A DNA stretch of 64,000 nucleotides from Bacteroidaceae bacterium (GCA_024398435.1 JAKSJD010000005.1:124001-188000), one strand, 5' to 3'. Shown: positions 9,481 to 19,707, counted from the stretch's first letter. A program made the numbers and translations. The notes: generated from the sequence alone by a model not told the origin.

Positions 9481-10365
9481 CTATACATTTATTTGGCGTA
9501 AATAAGACATCAGTTCTTGCAGAACCTTATATCTCTCATCCGACTTTCCTCTATGAATTTTTATTTTCTCAATAAGCATCTGCAAGCGAGTAATTCTGAT
9601 GAAGTTGCGAATGGTAGATTCTTTTGGATATCCAACCTTCTTATGGTTCTTCAATGCCACTTCCACCAAAGTCTTTTCGTATTCTACATTTGGTTTTCTT
9701 CCTTCAGATTTATGAACAAAATGAAGTGTAGAATCATACTTTATGCACTTGCCATACTTCGCAAGCATTCGGCATCTGATATCATCTTCCTCTCCATACA
9801 TAAATATGCTTTCATCAAACCCGCCAATAGCATTGAACATCTCCTTGCGGACAAAAAAGCATGCTCCATGAATATACTGCCACTTTTGGAAATACATATT
9901 CATTCGGTTGGTAAGCCCTGTCAAAAGCACCCACAGATAGCCGTTCATCATATATGTACAAATATATGAATGATGACTGTCACGCTTTTCATCAAGCATC
10001 TCATTCATTCCATATATGCCAAGACTATCATCCCCATCGTATGCTCTCAATACTTTTGAGAACACAGGCTCTATCAACCGCACATCAGGATTCATTATCA
10101 TTACAATAGGAGCAGAAGAGTGACTTATACCAACATTGTTGCCCTGACCATAACCTCCGTTATGAGTATTCTCAAGCAATATCACATCATTATGCTCATC
10201 TCTAATCCTTGAAAACATCTCACTGCAATTCCTACTTCCATTGTCAACAACTATCACCTCCAAATCTTCTTGTGGAATATCTGAATTTGAATAGATTGAC
10301 TGGAGACTATCGTATATATCCTTTTCGGAATTATATGTAACTATTACTATAGAGAGACGCTTCAT
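9481..10365 (-). CDS. Family 2 glycosyltransferase, rhamnosyltransferase-like
   Basis: 294 residues. LSIVIVTYNSEKDIYDSL at the start, VVDNGSRN near residue 40, NNGGYGQGNNVGI-type loop, MIMNPDVRL (DxD-like) near 95, and GACFFVRKEMFNAIGGFDE near 175 are characteristic of the GT2 group annotated as rhamnosyltransferases. The start ATG overlaps the stop of the upstream GT2 gene by 4 bases, so the two are translationally coupled. The sugar is inferred only from family resemblance. Confidence 0.9.
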   Translation of the reverse strand: MKRLSIVIVTYNSEKDIYDSLQSIYSNSDIPQEDLEVIVVDNGSRNCSEMFSRIRDEHNDVILLENTHNGGYGQGNNVGISHSSAPIVMIMNPDVRLIEPVFSKVLRAYDGDDSLGIYGMNEMLDEKRDSHHSYICTYMMNGYLWVLLTGLTNRMNMYFQKWQYIHGACFFVRKEMFNAIGGFDESIFMYGEEDDIRCRMLAKYGKCIKYDSTLHFVHKSEGRKPNVEYEKTLVEVALKNHKKVGYPKESTIRNFIRITRLQMLIEKIKIHRGKSDERYKVLQELMSYLRQINV

Positions 10366-11423
10366 TTAGATTGAGTTTTTTGCTTGTTGATAATCTTCGC
10401 TATTGCCTGTGCTTTGGCTTTTCGTGCACGATTTCGCATATTCAGAAAATGAGCCATCGGTAATTGCCTTGCCTTTTTAGGCGACACAAATCGTTCCAAC
10501 AACTTACTTGCCTTTACTTGCAGGCAAAACATATTCGCATGGAATGAATCATATTGGCGAATGACTGACACCAACTTATTGGCGAAGTCATAATTCACGC
10601 CATTTTCGCAAGCCTTATTGTATATATTCAGAGCACCATAATATAGGCTCCTATCATACTTCTTTCCATACTTCTCGTGAGTCATTCTGTAAAACTTATC
10701 AATGGCATATAAATGACTTTCCAAATGAGATGATGAAGTGGTTTTCTTGGAGACAGAATTCTTATTCCATTCTATCCTATAATACATTGTAGGCTCGCAT
10801 TGGACATAATCATATCTCATGTCTGACAATAGTGTTGACAGATTGAAGTCAGCATCTTGCAATGACAACAGATTAGTGTCCCATGAGATATTCTTCTTGC
10901 GCAATGTGGCTAATCTATATATATTATTCCAAACGACGAAAGGTAAATTTCTTTTTAAGAATGCAGGCACATCTTCTTGCGTACAGAATCCAAACCACAG
11001 ATACGACGGAACATCCATCTTTATACCATTTTGCAAAACGGATGAAGGGAATACCATAAAATCCAAATCAGGTCTTGATTCAATTGCCTTAACACGAGTT
11101 TCAAGGCATGATGGAGATATTATATCATCAGAGTCAAAGAATATAATATATTCGCCCTGAGCTTCTTTCATTCCTATATTGCGACAAGTTTGGGCTCCTT
11201 TGGGCTGTTCCTTTCTATACAGCACCCGTATTCGTGGGTCATTATTGGCATATTGTTTTAAGACATCCAATGTTTCTTCTTCCGACCCATCATCTACTGC
11301 AAGAAGTTCCCAATCCTCGAATGTACTTGCAAGTATACTATCCACCATTTCCTTTAATGCCTCCGTTGCATTAAACACAGGCATCACAATACTCAATTTA
11401 GGTGTATATACTTGACTTTCCAT
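10362..11423 (-). CDS. Family 2 glycosyltransferase
   Basis: 353 residues. LSIVMPVFNATEALKEMVDSIL, LLAVDDGSEE and FFDSDDIISPSCLE give a complete GT-A core in the first 110 residues; the C-terminal 130 residues are basic and helical without a recognised domain. Part of the exopolysaccharide operon, 9 bases after the polymerase gene and overlapping the next gene by 4 bases. Confidence 0.9.
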   Translation of the reverse strand: MESQVYTPKLSIVMPVFNATEALKEMVDSILASTFEDWELLAVDDGSEEETLDVLKQYANNDPRIRVLYRKEQPKGAQTCRNIGMKEAQGEYIIFFDSDDIISPSCLETRVKAIESRPDLDFMVFPSSVLQNGIKMDVPSYLWFGFCTQEDVPAFLKRNLPFVVWNNIYRLATLRKKNISWDTNLLSLQDADFNLSTLLSDMRYDYVQCEPTMYYRIEWNKNSVSKKTTSSSHLESHLYAIDKFYRMTHEKYGKKYDRSLYYGALNIYNKACENGVNYDFANKLVSVIRQYDSFHANMFCLQVKASKLLERFVSPKKARQLPMAHFLNMRNRARKAKAQAIAKIINKQKTQSK

Positions 11424-11432
11424 ATATCAACA

Positions 11433-12608
11433 TTACTTTTTAGACTTCTTTGAATCAATGATGCCTTGCAATTGAGGGTAGTAATATACAAGAGCAAAGA
11501 GATAGAACAAGAAGAATGAAGGATAAACTTCCATTGTCATCATCATAAAGCAGAAACCTATGCCCATAAGCAGGGTGGCCAGCATATTGTCAATCTGCTT
11601 GTACGAATTCTTTACTGCTACCGTTATATACATTCCCATCAAAGTCAACAATGTCAAGCCTCCATTTATCATAATACCCAATATCATATTATGAGGGCCG
11701 ATTGCTCTTGCCACCATATGCGTCCTATACCATTCGTTATCAACCAATCCATATCCGATGAATGGTGATTCTGCAAACAGTTTCATTCCCGCATCCCACA
11801 ATTCGGTTCGAAGGGTGAATGTTATATCTTTTCCAAGGACATCCACAATAATATAAACTGCCAACTCATTGTTTGCAAGGCTCTCTCCACTAAAAACTAC
11901 TACAAATTCAAAAAGCAATACGAATGCGAAAATTCCAATGGCAAAGATTTTCTTAAGTTGTACAGAAGGCACGAAGCATAATAGCACGAAGAGTGTAAGA
12001 CAACTAAACGATGTCATTGAATTCACCAGCAACAGAGTTGCAATAGCAATGATTGTCAAGAATATAACATTTATTATCCACCATTTGTTTATTCTCAGAC
12101 ATAGGATATTGGTTATCACCGCACAAATCAAACGGCAACCCATTTGGTTATAATTGACACCAAGAAGGAATCCGTCTATTTCTTTTGTAAAGAGCCATTC
12201 TGGATGTAGTGCCATATTAACTGCATTACAATACACTGCTATTGAGAATCCAACAGCAAAGGCCTGAATAAGCAGTGGCAGACGATGACGGAAATAGTGC
12301 AGAAGCATTATTAATAATGTTGCCTCAATAGTTCTATATACAGCATTTTTTATGTCCGTACCATTCAGAATCGTAAATACCAACAACAATAAATAATAGA
12401 AGAAGAGGACCATGTCAAGCCGATACACCTCTTTTTCACGAAGATACAGAAAAAGCAAGACCAGAAAGCCAACTATAGTTAATCCCAAAATGCCATACGA
12501 TAGCATTTGCAAGTTATCCATGACAGACAATGTCATAGATGCTTGCACTATCAATATGATAGCTATGGAAAATGGTATTAATGATAGTTTCTTTAAATTG
12601 ATCTGCAT
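11433..12608 (-). CDS. O-antigen/exopolysaccharide polymerase-like (Wzy) membrane protein
   Basis: 391 residues, almost wholly hydrophobic with about ten to twelve membrane segments and a larger periplasmic loop near residues 250-300 (FTLRTELWDAGMKLFAESPFIGYG), the place of the Wzy_C/O-antigen ligase motif with its conserved Arg and Gly. It sits among flippase, chain-length and transferase genes. Wzy proteins polymerise repeat units on the periplasmic side. A ligase role is also possible but less likely given Wzx and Wzz next to it. Confidence 0.8.
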   Translation of the reverse strand: MQINLKKLSLIPFSIAIILIVQASMTLSVMDNLQMLSYGILGLTIVGFLVLLFLYLREKEVYRLDMVLFFYYLLLLVFTILNGTDIKNAVYRTIEATLLIMLLHYFRHRLPLLIQAFAVGFSIAVYCNAVNMALHPEWLFTKEIDGFLLGVNYNQMGCRLICAVITNILCLRINKWWIINVIFLTIIAIATLLLVNSMTSFSCLTLFVLLCFVPSVQLKKIFAIGIFAFVLLFEFVVVFSGESLANNELAVYIIVDVLGKDITFTLRTELWDAGMKLFAESPFIGYGLVDNEWYRTHMVARAIGPHNMILGIMINGGLTLLTLMGMYITVAVKNSYKQIDNMLATLLMGIGFCFMMMTMEVYPSFFLFYLFALVYYYPQLQGIIDSKKSKK

Positions 12609-12613
12609 TTATT

Positions 12614-13525
12614 TTACTTTGATTGTTTTGTATTTAATGACACCTTATCGCCTAATATTCGCAAAAATTCATCAGTATAGAAAACATTGTATCCTGATGC
12701 TGATGATAATGTTATCTCGCCAAAGTAAGCCTTCCTGTCTATCTCATAGAAATCCACCCTAAGTTCTGGGAAACCCTTTGAGAGGATTGATGCCGCCTCA
12801 AGCATCCTATCCAATGATTCTGGGCGAGGAATCTGCTCATCAGACAACACATAATGCGGTATTGATTTAGAATACTCTGGATGGAAATTCCAATCAAGAT
12901 CAAACAATTTTACATCCGTAGAATGCTTTGTACGATTATAACATATCCAAATATAAGCAGGAACACCATCAAAGCACCAAATTTTGTAGTCGGCTATTGA
13001 TGACGATGTAAACGCTTGCTTTGTATTGTCCATCAATTTCTCTGCAATAACACAAGGCTTAATCTTATTATAATGGGGCTCTGCGTATTTGTAGCCAAAC
13101 TTTTCCCTAAGTAATTTAGCAAAATATTTAGTCCAATACACTTTGTCTATGGATTGCTTATCTTTGCATATAAAGGCATCACCACTGCCATGATTGGTCT
13201 TCATCACAAATTCATTTGGAAGAGTATCCCAATCAATATCTTCTGCCCTATCCCATTTACCATACAAAGGGATTAACATATCCTCCAAACCACATTGCCT
13301 CACATATTCCCTAACCTTATATTTATCGGCCAAGTCTGGCCATTTACTTGTATCCGAATTGAATTTGAGCCAATTGATTTTCTCATTAATATCTTTGGGA
13401 TTATCCCAATTCAACGGACGCTTGAATGCTCGCTTATACAGAATACCCGCAAGCATTTTAGGATTGGTTCTACCTATTATATTAAATATAGAATCTCTCA
13501 AATATATCTTAATAGCCTTAAACAT
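12614..13525 (-). CDS. TupA-like ATP-grasp protein of polysaccharide synthesis
   Basis: 303 residues. NPKDINEKINWLKF, LADKYKVREYV, LPNEFVMKTNHGSG near residue 105-118 and LRVDFYEID near 255 match the TupA-like ATP-grasp family found in capsule and teichuronopeptide clusters. These probably join an amino acid or similar group to a sugar by an ATP-dependent ligation. Lies 7 bases after the flippase gene and 5 bases before the polymerase gene. Confidence 0.8.
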   Translation of the reverse strand: MFKAIKIYLRDSIFNIIGRTNPKMLAGILYKRAFKRPLNWDNPKDINEKINWLKFNSDTSKWPDLADKYKVREYVRQCGLEDMLIPLYGKWDRAEDIDWDTLPNEFVMKTNHGSGDAFICKDKQSIDKVYWTKYFAKLLREKFGYKYAEPHYNKIKPCVIAEKLMDNTKQAFTSSSIADYKIWCFDGVPAYIWICYNRTKHSTDVKLFDLDWNFHPEYSKSIPHYVLSDEQIPRPESLDRMLEAASILSKGFPELRVDFYEIDRKAYFGEITLSSASGYNVFYTDEFLRILGDKVSLNTKQSK

Positions 13526-13531
13526 GCTCTA

Positions 13532-15067
13532 CTATTTTTTATTTATTTTATTGCGAACCATCTGGGTCACAAATTCCCTCTCTGTTTTGCCAAAGGTGAA
13601 ATACCAAATAACTATTATATCAATGATAATAGAAACAACTATTGTATAAATAAAGCGATATGATATGTCCAAATAATTAACAGATGCAAGACCTATCAAC
13701 ACTAATGCTACTATAGGGAACAATACTGGCAAGAAAACATTCTTTACAAAATGTGTTATAGATAAACCTGCAGTGTACTTCAAAAATGGCAATCTTGCCA
13801 TCGCACATATCAATTCGATTGCAACATAGAAGCACATAACGACCTCCAAATAATAATCGAGACTGAGCAATATGCAAGTAATCGGTATTGTAGTTACCTT
13901 GATTGTATTAATGACCAATGAATAGTTTCTAATTCTGCCAATCGCTTGATTTGCCGAGCCCAATCCAATTGTCAGCTGGTCGCACATAGATGCTATCAAA
14001 ATCATACGGCAAAACAGCAATGTATTGTTTGGTACATTGTCCTTCAGCCAGAATTCAAGAATTGCAGGCATTTCGATTACTAACGGAATAGCAAACATTG
14101 AGAGCAGCAGCAAAGCATATTTACTTGCTTGTTCTGATAGTTCAAGCATCTTTTCACGACAAGCAGCACCTTCGGCCTTCATTATCTGAGGATTCATCGC
14201 ATTAAGTATAGCTTGTGAGAAGAATTGTATTGAACCTGACACCTGCATTGCAATTCCATAAGCAGAGTTAAGTATAGTGCCAAAGAAATTATTAAACACA
14301 ATATGCAGTCCTTGATTACGTCCAACAATACACCCCATACTATATAATGACCATCCTGCAAAGTTACAAAGTTTGCCGAGGCATTGTTTGCTTATATCCT
14401 TTCTATCTATCTTAATTTGACATTCGCTATATTTAGCAACCGAGAATATTGAGTATGCAAAGAAGTTCAATAACTGAATCAATACCATTAAGCCTGCATA
14501 TAACTGCAATTTATCAACAGTAGCATGCTGAAGACTTGTAGCAATTACGAATTTAAGAATACCATCACAAATTTCAACGATGGAAATATAAACTATATTT
14601 TCTCTTGCGATAAATGCCGCTTTAAATGGTGCAGAAAGGATTGACAAAAGAAGCATTATCAAAACCATTCCGTAAACATACATTGCTGCTTGTTCACGAG
14701 AAGGATCAATAACAAGCCAATCTATTATCATCTTCTCCTTCAACACATATAATATAAGTATTAAAACAATACCAAATACTACATGCAAGAATACAGAATT
14801 TTTGAAAACAAGCTTCACATATTCTGTATTACCTGTACCATGGTAATAGGAAATATATCTTTGAGTTGTTACCAATAACGCATTGGTAACAAAGCCAAGC
14901 ATCGAAACAGCATAAGCAACAACGGAATAGATACCATAATCATCCTGTCCTAATGCTGCCAACACAAATCTTGTGGCATATAGAGACAGAATGATATTTA
15001 CAACTGCTCTTATATATTGAGCAATAGTATTTATAGTCGTTCTTTTTGCTGATGCTGAACTGGACAT
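13532..15067 (-). CDS. Polysaccharide flippase (Wzx-type, MOP superfamily)
   Basis: 511 residues with about twelve to fourteen hydrophobic helices, beginning with a short basic N-terminus (ASAKRTTINTIAQYIRAVVNIILSLYATR), typical of the polysaccharide transporter family. It would flip undecaprenyl-linked repeat units across the inner membrane for Wzy polymerisation. It lies between the chain-length gene (31 bases upstream) and the ATP-grasp gene. Confidence 0.9.
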   Translation of the reverse strand: MSSSASAKRTTINTIAQYIRAVVNIILSLYATRFVLAALGQDDYGIYSVVAYAVSMLGFVTNALLVTTQRYISYYHGTGNTEYVKLVFKNSVFLHVVFGIVLILILYVLKEKMIIDWLVIDPSREQAAMYVYGMVLIMLLLSILSAPFKAAFIARENIVYISIVEICDGILKFVIATSLQHATVDKLQLYAGLMVLIQLLNFFAYSIFSVAKYSECQIKIDRKDISKQCLGKLCNFAGWSLYSMGCIVGRNQGLHIVFNNFFGTILNSAYGIAMQVSGSIQFFSQAILNAMNPQIMKAEGAACREKMLELSEQASKYALLLLSMFAIPLVIEMPAILEFWLKDNVPNNTLLFCRMILIASMCDQLTIGLGSANQAIGRIRNYSLVINTIKVTTIPITCILLSLDYYLEVVMCFYVAIELICAMARLPFLKYTAGLSITHFVKNVFLPVLFPIVALVLIGLASVNYLDISYRFIYTIVVSIIIDIIVIWYFTFGKTEREFVTQMVRNKINKK

Positions 15068-15098
15068 TATAATCTAGTAAACATAAACATATCCAACA

Positions 15099-16166
15099 TT
15101 ATTCATTGTGCGATGAGAACAATTCCTTTCTGACGATAATCAATGCTGTAACCATAAAGGCAAAAAACAGCATACCTATCACAAAGAACATTCTTTTAGG
15201 TCCGTCAGGTTTGATTGGCACAGTTGCACTTTGCAAAACAGAAAAGGCTGGAGTTTTTTCTTGAATTCTCGCCTTTGAAGCTTGCAATTGAGTAGTCATT
15301 GCTGTATATGTATTATATTTAATTTGCATATCATTCTCCAGATCATCTCGCTCGGACAAAGAAGTTTGCCAAATCATATCTTTATGTGTATCACAATAAA
15401 CAGCATATTTCCTCAAGGCGGTATCGTAATCATTTTTAGCCTCTTGAGCTAATTTATCATAATACTCATAATCCGCACGTGCTTTACTTGTACGATATGT
15501 TATGATAAAGTCTTGCAAACGCTGACGAACTGAATCTGCCAACATAGCAGCTACCAATGGATCTTGATCTGTCACAGTTATTGTAACAACCATTGTCTGC
15601 TTATCTATGTCACATACTATTTTTTTCTTAACAATGTCAACAATTGTAGTCTGTCGTTCTGTAAGCATAAAAGGATTTAATTCTCCATTTTTTCCGACTC
15701 TACTTGAAGAATCATATGCTTTTGACGAAGTTTTTACTAAACTTTTCAACCAAGAAACCGCAGGTTCCCAAGGAGCTTGTTTCTGATGCTTTGAAAGATA
15801 GGTATAGTAATCAGTACTAATTTCGCCATCAATTGTTTCTATCTGTATGTCAAGCAGTTTTACGACAAAATCATTTGACTCGAACAATTCCGGATATAAC
15901 ATTGGATAGATGGCATCCGAAGACATTGAATTGGAAAAGTCCAAGCCTATAGATGATACAATTGATCCTAGTGCACCTGCAGCCGAAACATTCTCAGATT
16001 CAGGAGCAAGACTTACTGAACTCTTATAATATCTTGGTACTAACACAATAAATATGCATGATAACACGAATGTTATTGGAAGTACTATATAAAAGACTTT
16101 CTTTTTTGCCAATAACTTGTTGAAAACCTGTTTCAAATCAATTATGTCTTTGTTCTCTGCAAACAT
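15099..16166 (-). CDS. Chain-length determinant (Wzz/PCP) protein without kinase domain
   Basis: 355 residues with a transmembrane segment near residues 23-45 and another near 325-345, and a long periplasmic helical part between them (ADYEYYDKLAQEAKNDYD). The C-terminal PxxP-like region before TM2 (VPIKPDGPKRMFFV) is typical. It controls polymer length with Wzy. No tyrosine kinase domain is fused and none is encoded nearby. Confidence 0.9.
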   Translation of the reverse strand: MFAENKDIIDLKQVFNKLLAKKKVFYIVLPITFVLSCIFIVLVPRYYKSSVSLAPESENVSAAGALGSIVSSIGLDFSNSMSSDAIYPMLYPELFESNDFVVKLLDIQIETIDGEISTDYYTYLSKHQKQAPWEPAVSWLKSLVKTSSKAYDSSSRVGKNGELNPFMLTERQTTIVDIVKKKIVCDIDKQTMVVTITVTDQDPLVAAMLADSVRQRLQDFIITYRTSKARADYEYYDKLAQEAKNDYDTALRKYAVYCDTHKDMIWQTSLSERDDLENDMQIKYNTYTAMTTQLQASKARIQEKTPAFSVLQSATVPIKPDGPKRMFFVIGMLFFAFMVTALIIVRKELFSSHNE

Positions 16167-16236
16167 ATTATCTTTTTACTAATTGAATAAGTACGTATAA
16201 TAATTTCAAATTATCACGTGCAACAAATATAAATCA

Positions 16237-18792
16237 CTACTTAAGAAGGTTAGCGATTGTTGCAATTACGGCTGCCATTGAAGATGCAGATGTTCCAATA
16301 CTCATCATTTCTGCAGTAGTCATCTTATTCTTCTGCTTCTTTGTTGGCACCACAATCTGACAACCTGGCTGAATGGCTTTGCTTGAATGGTGATCGATCA
16401 ACTCTACCGAACCGTTCATATAGATTGCATATACACGACTCTTACGCGCATTGTCGCCATAACCACCGGCACGTTTGATATAGTAGTTGAGGGATTCACC
16501 CTTCTTGTAGTTCATTGAGATTGGGTACATAACTTCACCCGAAATCTTAACTGTACTTGAGTACTGTGGAACTACAAGCCTATCGCCTTCACGAAGGGAA
16601 ATATCTTCTTCTCCTCCAGGATTCTTCATTGCAGCTTCCAAATCAATTGCTACAGGATATGTATTGCCCAAGTCAAGTTTCATCTGGAGCAATGTGTCAG
16701 CACGTTCGAGGTCGAAGTTCTTCTCACTTTGCATTGCTTCTTCATAGAGAGCAATCTGCGAAGTTCGAAGTGTTGCCTCGTTCTGCTGGCGTTCTTCTTC
16801 CGTCATTCTTCTTTCAAGCTTCGCACCACGGGCATAAGCTAGATTTGTCAAACCTCCTGCCGCCTTTACAAGGTCGCTGAGCTTATAGTTCTTACTTGTT
16901 ACGGAATAGTCACCAGCAAAGTTGACAGATCCGGAAATGTTGACTGTCTGCATTTCGTTGAATGAAGGACTTCTGCGAACTACAACTTCATCGAATGGTT
17001 GGAGAACGAATCCTTCTTCCCCGTCAACAACAAATCCGTCCTTCAAAGAAAATGAGAATGTTTCTGATATTTGTTCTGATGTCTCAAGAGATGTTGGATC
17101 ATATATTCTGCGGAACACATCCACCTTTGCTGTTGAAGCAGAGCTTGTCAAACCTCCCGCCTGAAGTACGATGTCTTCCAATGTAGTATTGGCAGCAAAC
17201 TGGTAGGTTCCAGGGAACATAACTTCACCACCGACCTTGATTGTTTGGTCGGTTATCGCATCCTGACGACTTGGAATATAGAGCACATCATTCTTCTTAA
17301 GAGGAACATCTGGCACATTGCCTGCGAGCAAGCCCTTTACATCTATCGCAATCACTTCGAGTGTCATGTCTTCTCTCTGGCGATGAAGGATGGCACGATC
17401 AAGGAATGCATCATCACGAGTTCCTTCTGCTGCAAGGATGAGGTCGCGAACACCACTGATACTTCCTCCCATTTGGAACATTCCTGGATGATATACAGCA
17501 CCACGGACTTCCACCATGTTTGAATATCTTGCAACTACTGAATCTACATAGATAGAGTCTCCATCGTTGAGTGTAAAGCCGTTCATCTCGAATTCGCCAA
17601 TTGTATGGATGGAGTATTCTGCACCACTCTTACGGATGAGTCGTACATTCTTCTTGTATGCATCACCTGTGAAACCTCCTGAATAACTGAGGATCGATGC
17701 CACACTTTCCGTACTCTTCATTTCATAGAACATTGGGCGCTTTACCCTACCCTTGATTCTGACGAGGCAGTCGTATGTGCCGACTACGATGATATCGTTA
17801 TCCTGCAAGCGGACGTCTCCACTGGCATTTCCGTTGAGAATGTAGTCGTAAACGTCGATAGATGCGATTTCTCTTCCTGCTCGATAAACCTTAATATCAC
17901 GAAGGGTACCCTTGTCGCTGATACCACCTGCTGCATAGAGTGCATTGAACGATGTAGAAAGTGCGCTCAATGTGTAGGTTCCCGGTACCTTTACTTGTCC
18001 CATCACCTGGACGATGATTGAGCGAGTGTCGCCTACAGAAAGGTTGATGTTTGAACCAGAATAGTATCTTCCAAGTTGTGATTTCAACACTCCGTTTGCC
18101 TGAGCTACGGTAAGTCCGGCCAACTTCACAGGGCCGATTCCTTCGATAACAACAGTTCCGTCAGGTGAGATTGTGCCTTCGAATGTTTCCTGTGATGCTC
18201 CCCAAACATCAATGATTACGACATCGCCTGTACCGAGTCGGTAGTTGGCTGGTGTAGCAATATTTACGTTTGGCTGGAACGAAAGTTGAGAATTGTTGAA
18301 GATATCGCGTCCGAACACCTGGTTCTCATCGCTGAGAAGCTCTCGATAATAGAGCATTGAGTCGATATCAAGGAATTCGATACCTCCGTTGAGCATTTCA
18401 AGTCGCTCTTCCTGAGTGTATTCGTTGATTCCCCTATTGCCTCTGGCTTGGCTGCGAATCATATAGTTGTTCTGCTGCTGATATTCTTCGCCTGCCAACT
18501 GTTGGTTTGTGCGGAGTCGGCTCTTTGACACGTTTTTGTTAGTTCCTGTGACATCAACAGCTCCGAGTTGGTCTTTCTCGGCTTCCATCTTACGACGGAT
18601 TTTCTGAAGTTGTTGCATAGTGACGCCTTTGCTGAGGAGTTTTTGCGCAATCACTGTCTGGCTGTCGCCTTTGTCCCTACGTTCCTGAACGAATCTAATC
18701 ACTTGATCATCGCTCATCGACTGAGCGTAAAGTGCTGTCAACTGAGTGCCGAATGTCAGCAACAAAGCGAGTGTTAGCAGTTTCTTTACCAT
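16237..18792 (-). CDS. Outer-membrane polysaccharide export protein (Wza-like) with multiple SLBB domains
   Basis: 851 residues with a signal peptide (cleavage after LYAQS). After a Gln-rich, charged segment (about 20-130), the Poly_export domain appears (NYRLGTGDVVIIDVWGASQETFEGTISPDGTV, about 180-225), then a series of SLBB repeats (GQVKVPGTYTL, GRVKRPMFYE, GAVYHPGMF, GEVMFPGTYQF, GSVNFAGDYSV, GEVMYPISMNY). A hydrophobic C-terminal helix ends it. Many SLBB repeats are usual for Bacteroidetes versions. It would form the periplasmic and outer-membrane exit channel. Confidence 0.93.
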   Translation of the reverse strand: MVKKLLTLALLLTFGTQLTALYAQSMSDDQVIRFVQERRDKGDSQTVIAQKLLSKGVTMQQLQKIRRKMEAEKDQLGAVDVTGTNKNVSKSRLRTNQQLAGEEYQQQNNYMIRSQARGNRGINEYTQEERLEMLNGGIEFLDIDSMLYYRELLSDENQVFGRDIFNNSQLSFQPNVNIATPANYRLGTGDVVIIDVWGASQETFEGTISPDGTVVIEGIGPVKLAGLTVAQANGVLKSQLGRYYSGSNINLSVGDTRSIIVQVMGQVKVPGTYTLSALSTSFNALYAAGGISDKGTLRDIKVYRAGREIASIDVYDYILNGNASGDVRLQDNDIIVVGTYDCLVRIKGRVKRPMFYEMKSTESVASILSYSGGFTGDAYKKNVRLIRKSGAEYSIHTIGEFEMNGFTLNDGDSIYVDSVVARYSNMVEVRGAVYHPGMFQMGGSISGVRDLILAAEGTRDDAFLDRAILHRQREDMTLEVIAIDVKGLLAGNVPDVPLKKNDVLYIPSRQDAITDQTIKVGGEVMFPGTYQFAANTTLEDIVLQAGGLTSSASTAKVDVFRRIYDPTSLETSEQISETFSFSLKDGFVVDGEEGFVLQPFDEVVVRRSPSFNEMQTVNISGSVNFAGDYSVTSKNYKLSDLVKAAGGLTNLAYARGAKLERRMTEEERQQNEATLRTSQIALYEEAMQSEKNFDLERADTLLQMKLDLGNTYPVAIDLEAAMKNPGGEEDISLREGDRLVVPQYSSTVKISGEVMYPISMNYKKGESLNYYIKRAGGYGDNARKSRVYAIYMNGSVELIDHHSSKAIQPGCQIVVPTKKQKNKMTTAEMMSIGTSASSMAAVIATIANLLK

Positions 18793-18846
18793 ATCGTTTT
18801 TGTTAACTTTTCGTTGTCGATTTATATTATCTTATTAAATGCAAAT

Positions 18847-18871
18847 TCCTCCCCCTTTGGTTGAGGGAGGA
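18847..18871 (-). terminator. Hairpin between first and second genes of the exopolysaccharide operon
   Basis: A perfect 7-bp stem (TCCTCCC at 18847-18853, GGGAGGA at 18865-18871) lies in the 96-base gap between the initiating transferase and the Wza-like gene. The following U tract is poor, so it may be a partial terminator or a processing site. Confidence 0.4.
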
Positions 18872-18888
18872 GGATTCGCCATATCTTG

Positions 18889-19515
18889 TTAGAATTTCTT
18901 TCCGCCTACTACCGAGAACAATGTCTCGAGTATGATTTTCGAATCAAGACAGATGCTCCGGTTGTGGAGATAGTTGAGGTCGAGATCCAATCGCCTGATC
19001 ATTTTCTCCATGGTATCCGTGTATCCGTTATGAAGGGTAGCATCGGATGTGACACCTGGTCGACTCACATAGAGGTCGGTGTAATCTGCTCGGTATTCGA
19101 GGATTTGGTTGATGAAGAACTGTCTCTCCGGACGATATCCTACGAACGACATGTCGCCAACCAATACGTTCCACAACTGTGGCAGCTCGTCGAGATGGTG
19201 TGCTCTGAGGAATTTTCCTACATCTGTCAGTCGGTCATCGGCTTCCTGAGCCAATTGAGGGCCATCACATTCTGCAGTCACCTTCATTGTGCGGAACTTT
19301 AAAATGTTGAATGGCTTACCGTGATATCCGATTCGTTCCTGCTTGAAGAAAACAGGTCCTTCTCCTTCTATCTTCTGAGCAATTGCTATTGCAAGGAATA
19401 GTGGTGATGTAAGTATTAATCCCAGAAATGCTCCTATTATGTCGAAACCTCGCTTAACGAATCTTTGGGCGGGGTTCATTCCGTCTGTTATTATCTTTTC
19501 CGATTCTTTAGTCAT
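18889..19515 (-). CDS. Initiating sugar-phosphate transferase (small monotopic PGT, WcaJ/PglC type)
   Basis: 208 residues. One hydrophobic N-terminal segment (FDIIGAFLGLILTSPLFLAIAIA) followed by the catalytic core: GPVFFKQERIGYHGKPFNILKFRTM, then LDELPQLWNVLVGDMSFVGYRPE. These are the conserved motifs of bacterial phosphoglycosyl transferases that load sugar-1-phosphate onto undecaprenyl phosphate. It has only the catalytic domain, not the four-helix N-terminus of WbaP or WcaJ. First gene of the exopolysaccharide operon. Confidence 0.93.
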   Translation of the reverse strand: MTKESEKIITDGMNPAQRFVKRGFDIIGAFLGLILTSPLFLAIAIAQKIEGEGPVFFKQERIGYHGKPFNILKFRTMKVTAECDGPQLAQEADDRLTDVGKFLRAHHLDELPQLWNVLVGDMSFVGYRPERQFFINQILEYRADYTDLYVSRPGVTSDATLHNGYTDTMEKMIRRLDLDLNYLHNRSICLDSKIILETLFSVVGGKKF

Positions 19516-19675
19516 TAGTAATTCATTTATGCGTTACATTGCATATGAACTATCCTCACGCAATTCATATATATTAACGCAAGAACAAATTAAATATTGT
19601 GGCAAACTTCAAAAAATCTTAAAAAAATTTAAATCTTTCTTCTCGACCCTTTTCCCGTCTGCGCGAAAAACCGTG

Positions 19676-19707
19676 CAAAGATACGGCAAAAAAGTGAAAC
19701 TACCAAA
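19676..19707 (-). promoter_or_regulatory. Promoter of the exopolysaccharide operon
   Basis: Minus strand TTTG (19707-19704), 20 bases, TATCTTTG (19683-19676). It leaves a leader of about 150 bases before the first gene. No antiterminator gene (UpxY/NusG-like) is present. Confidence 0.6.
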
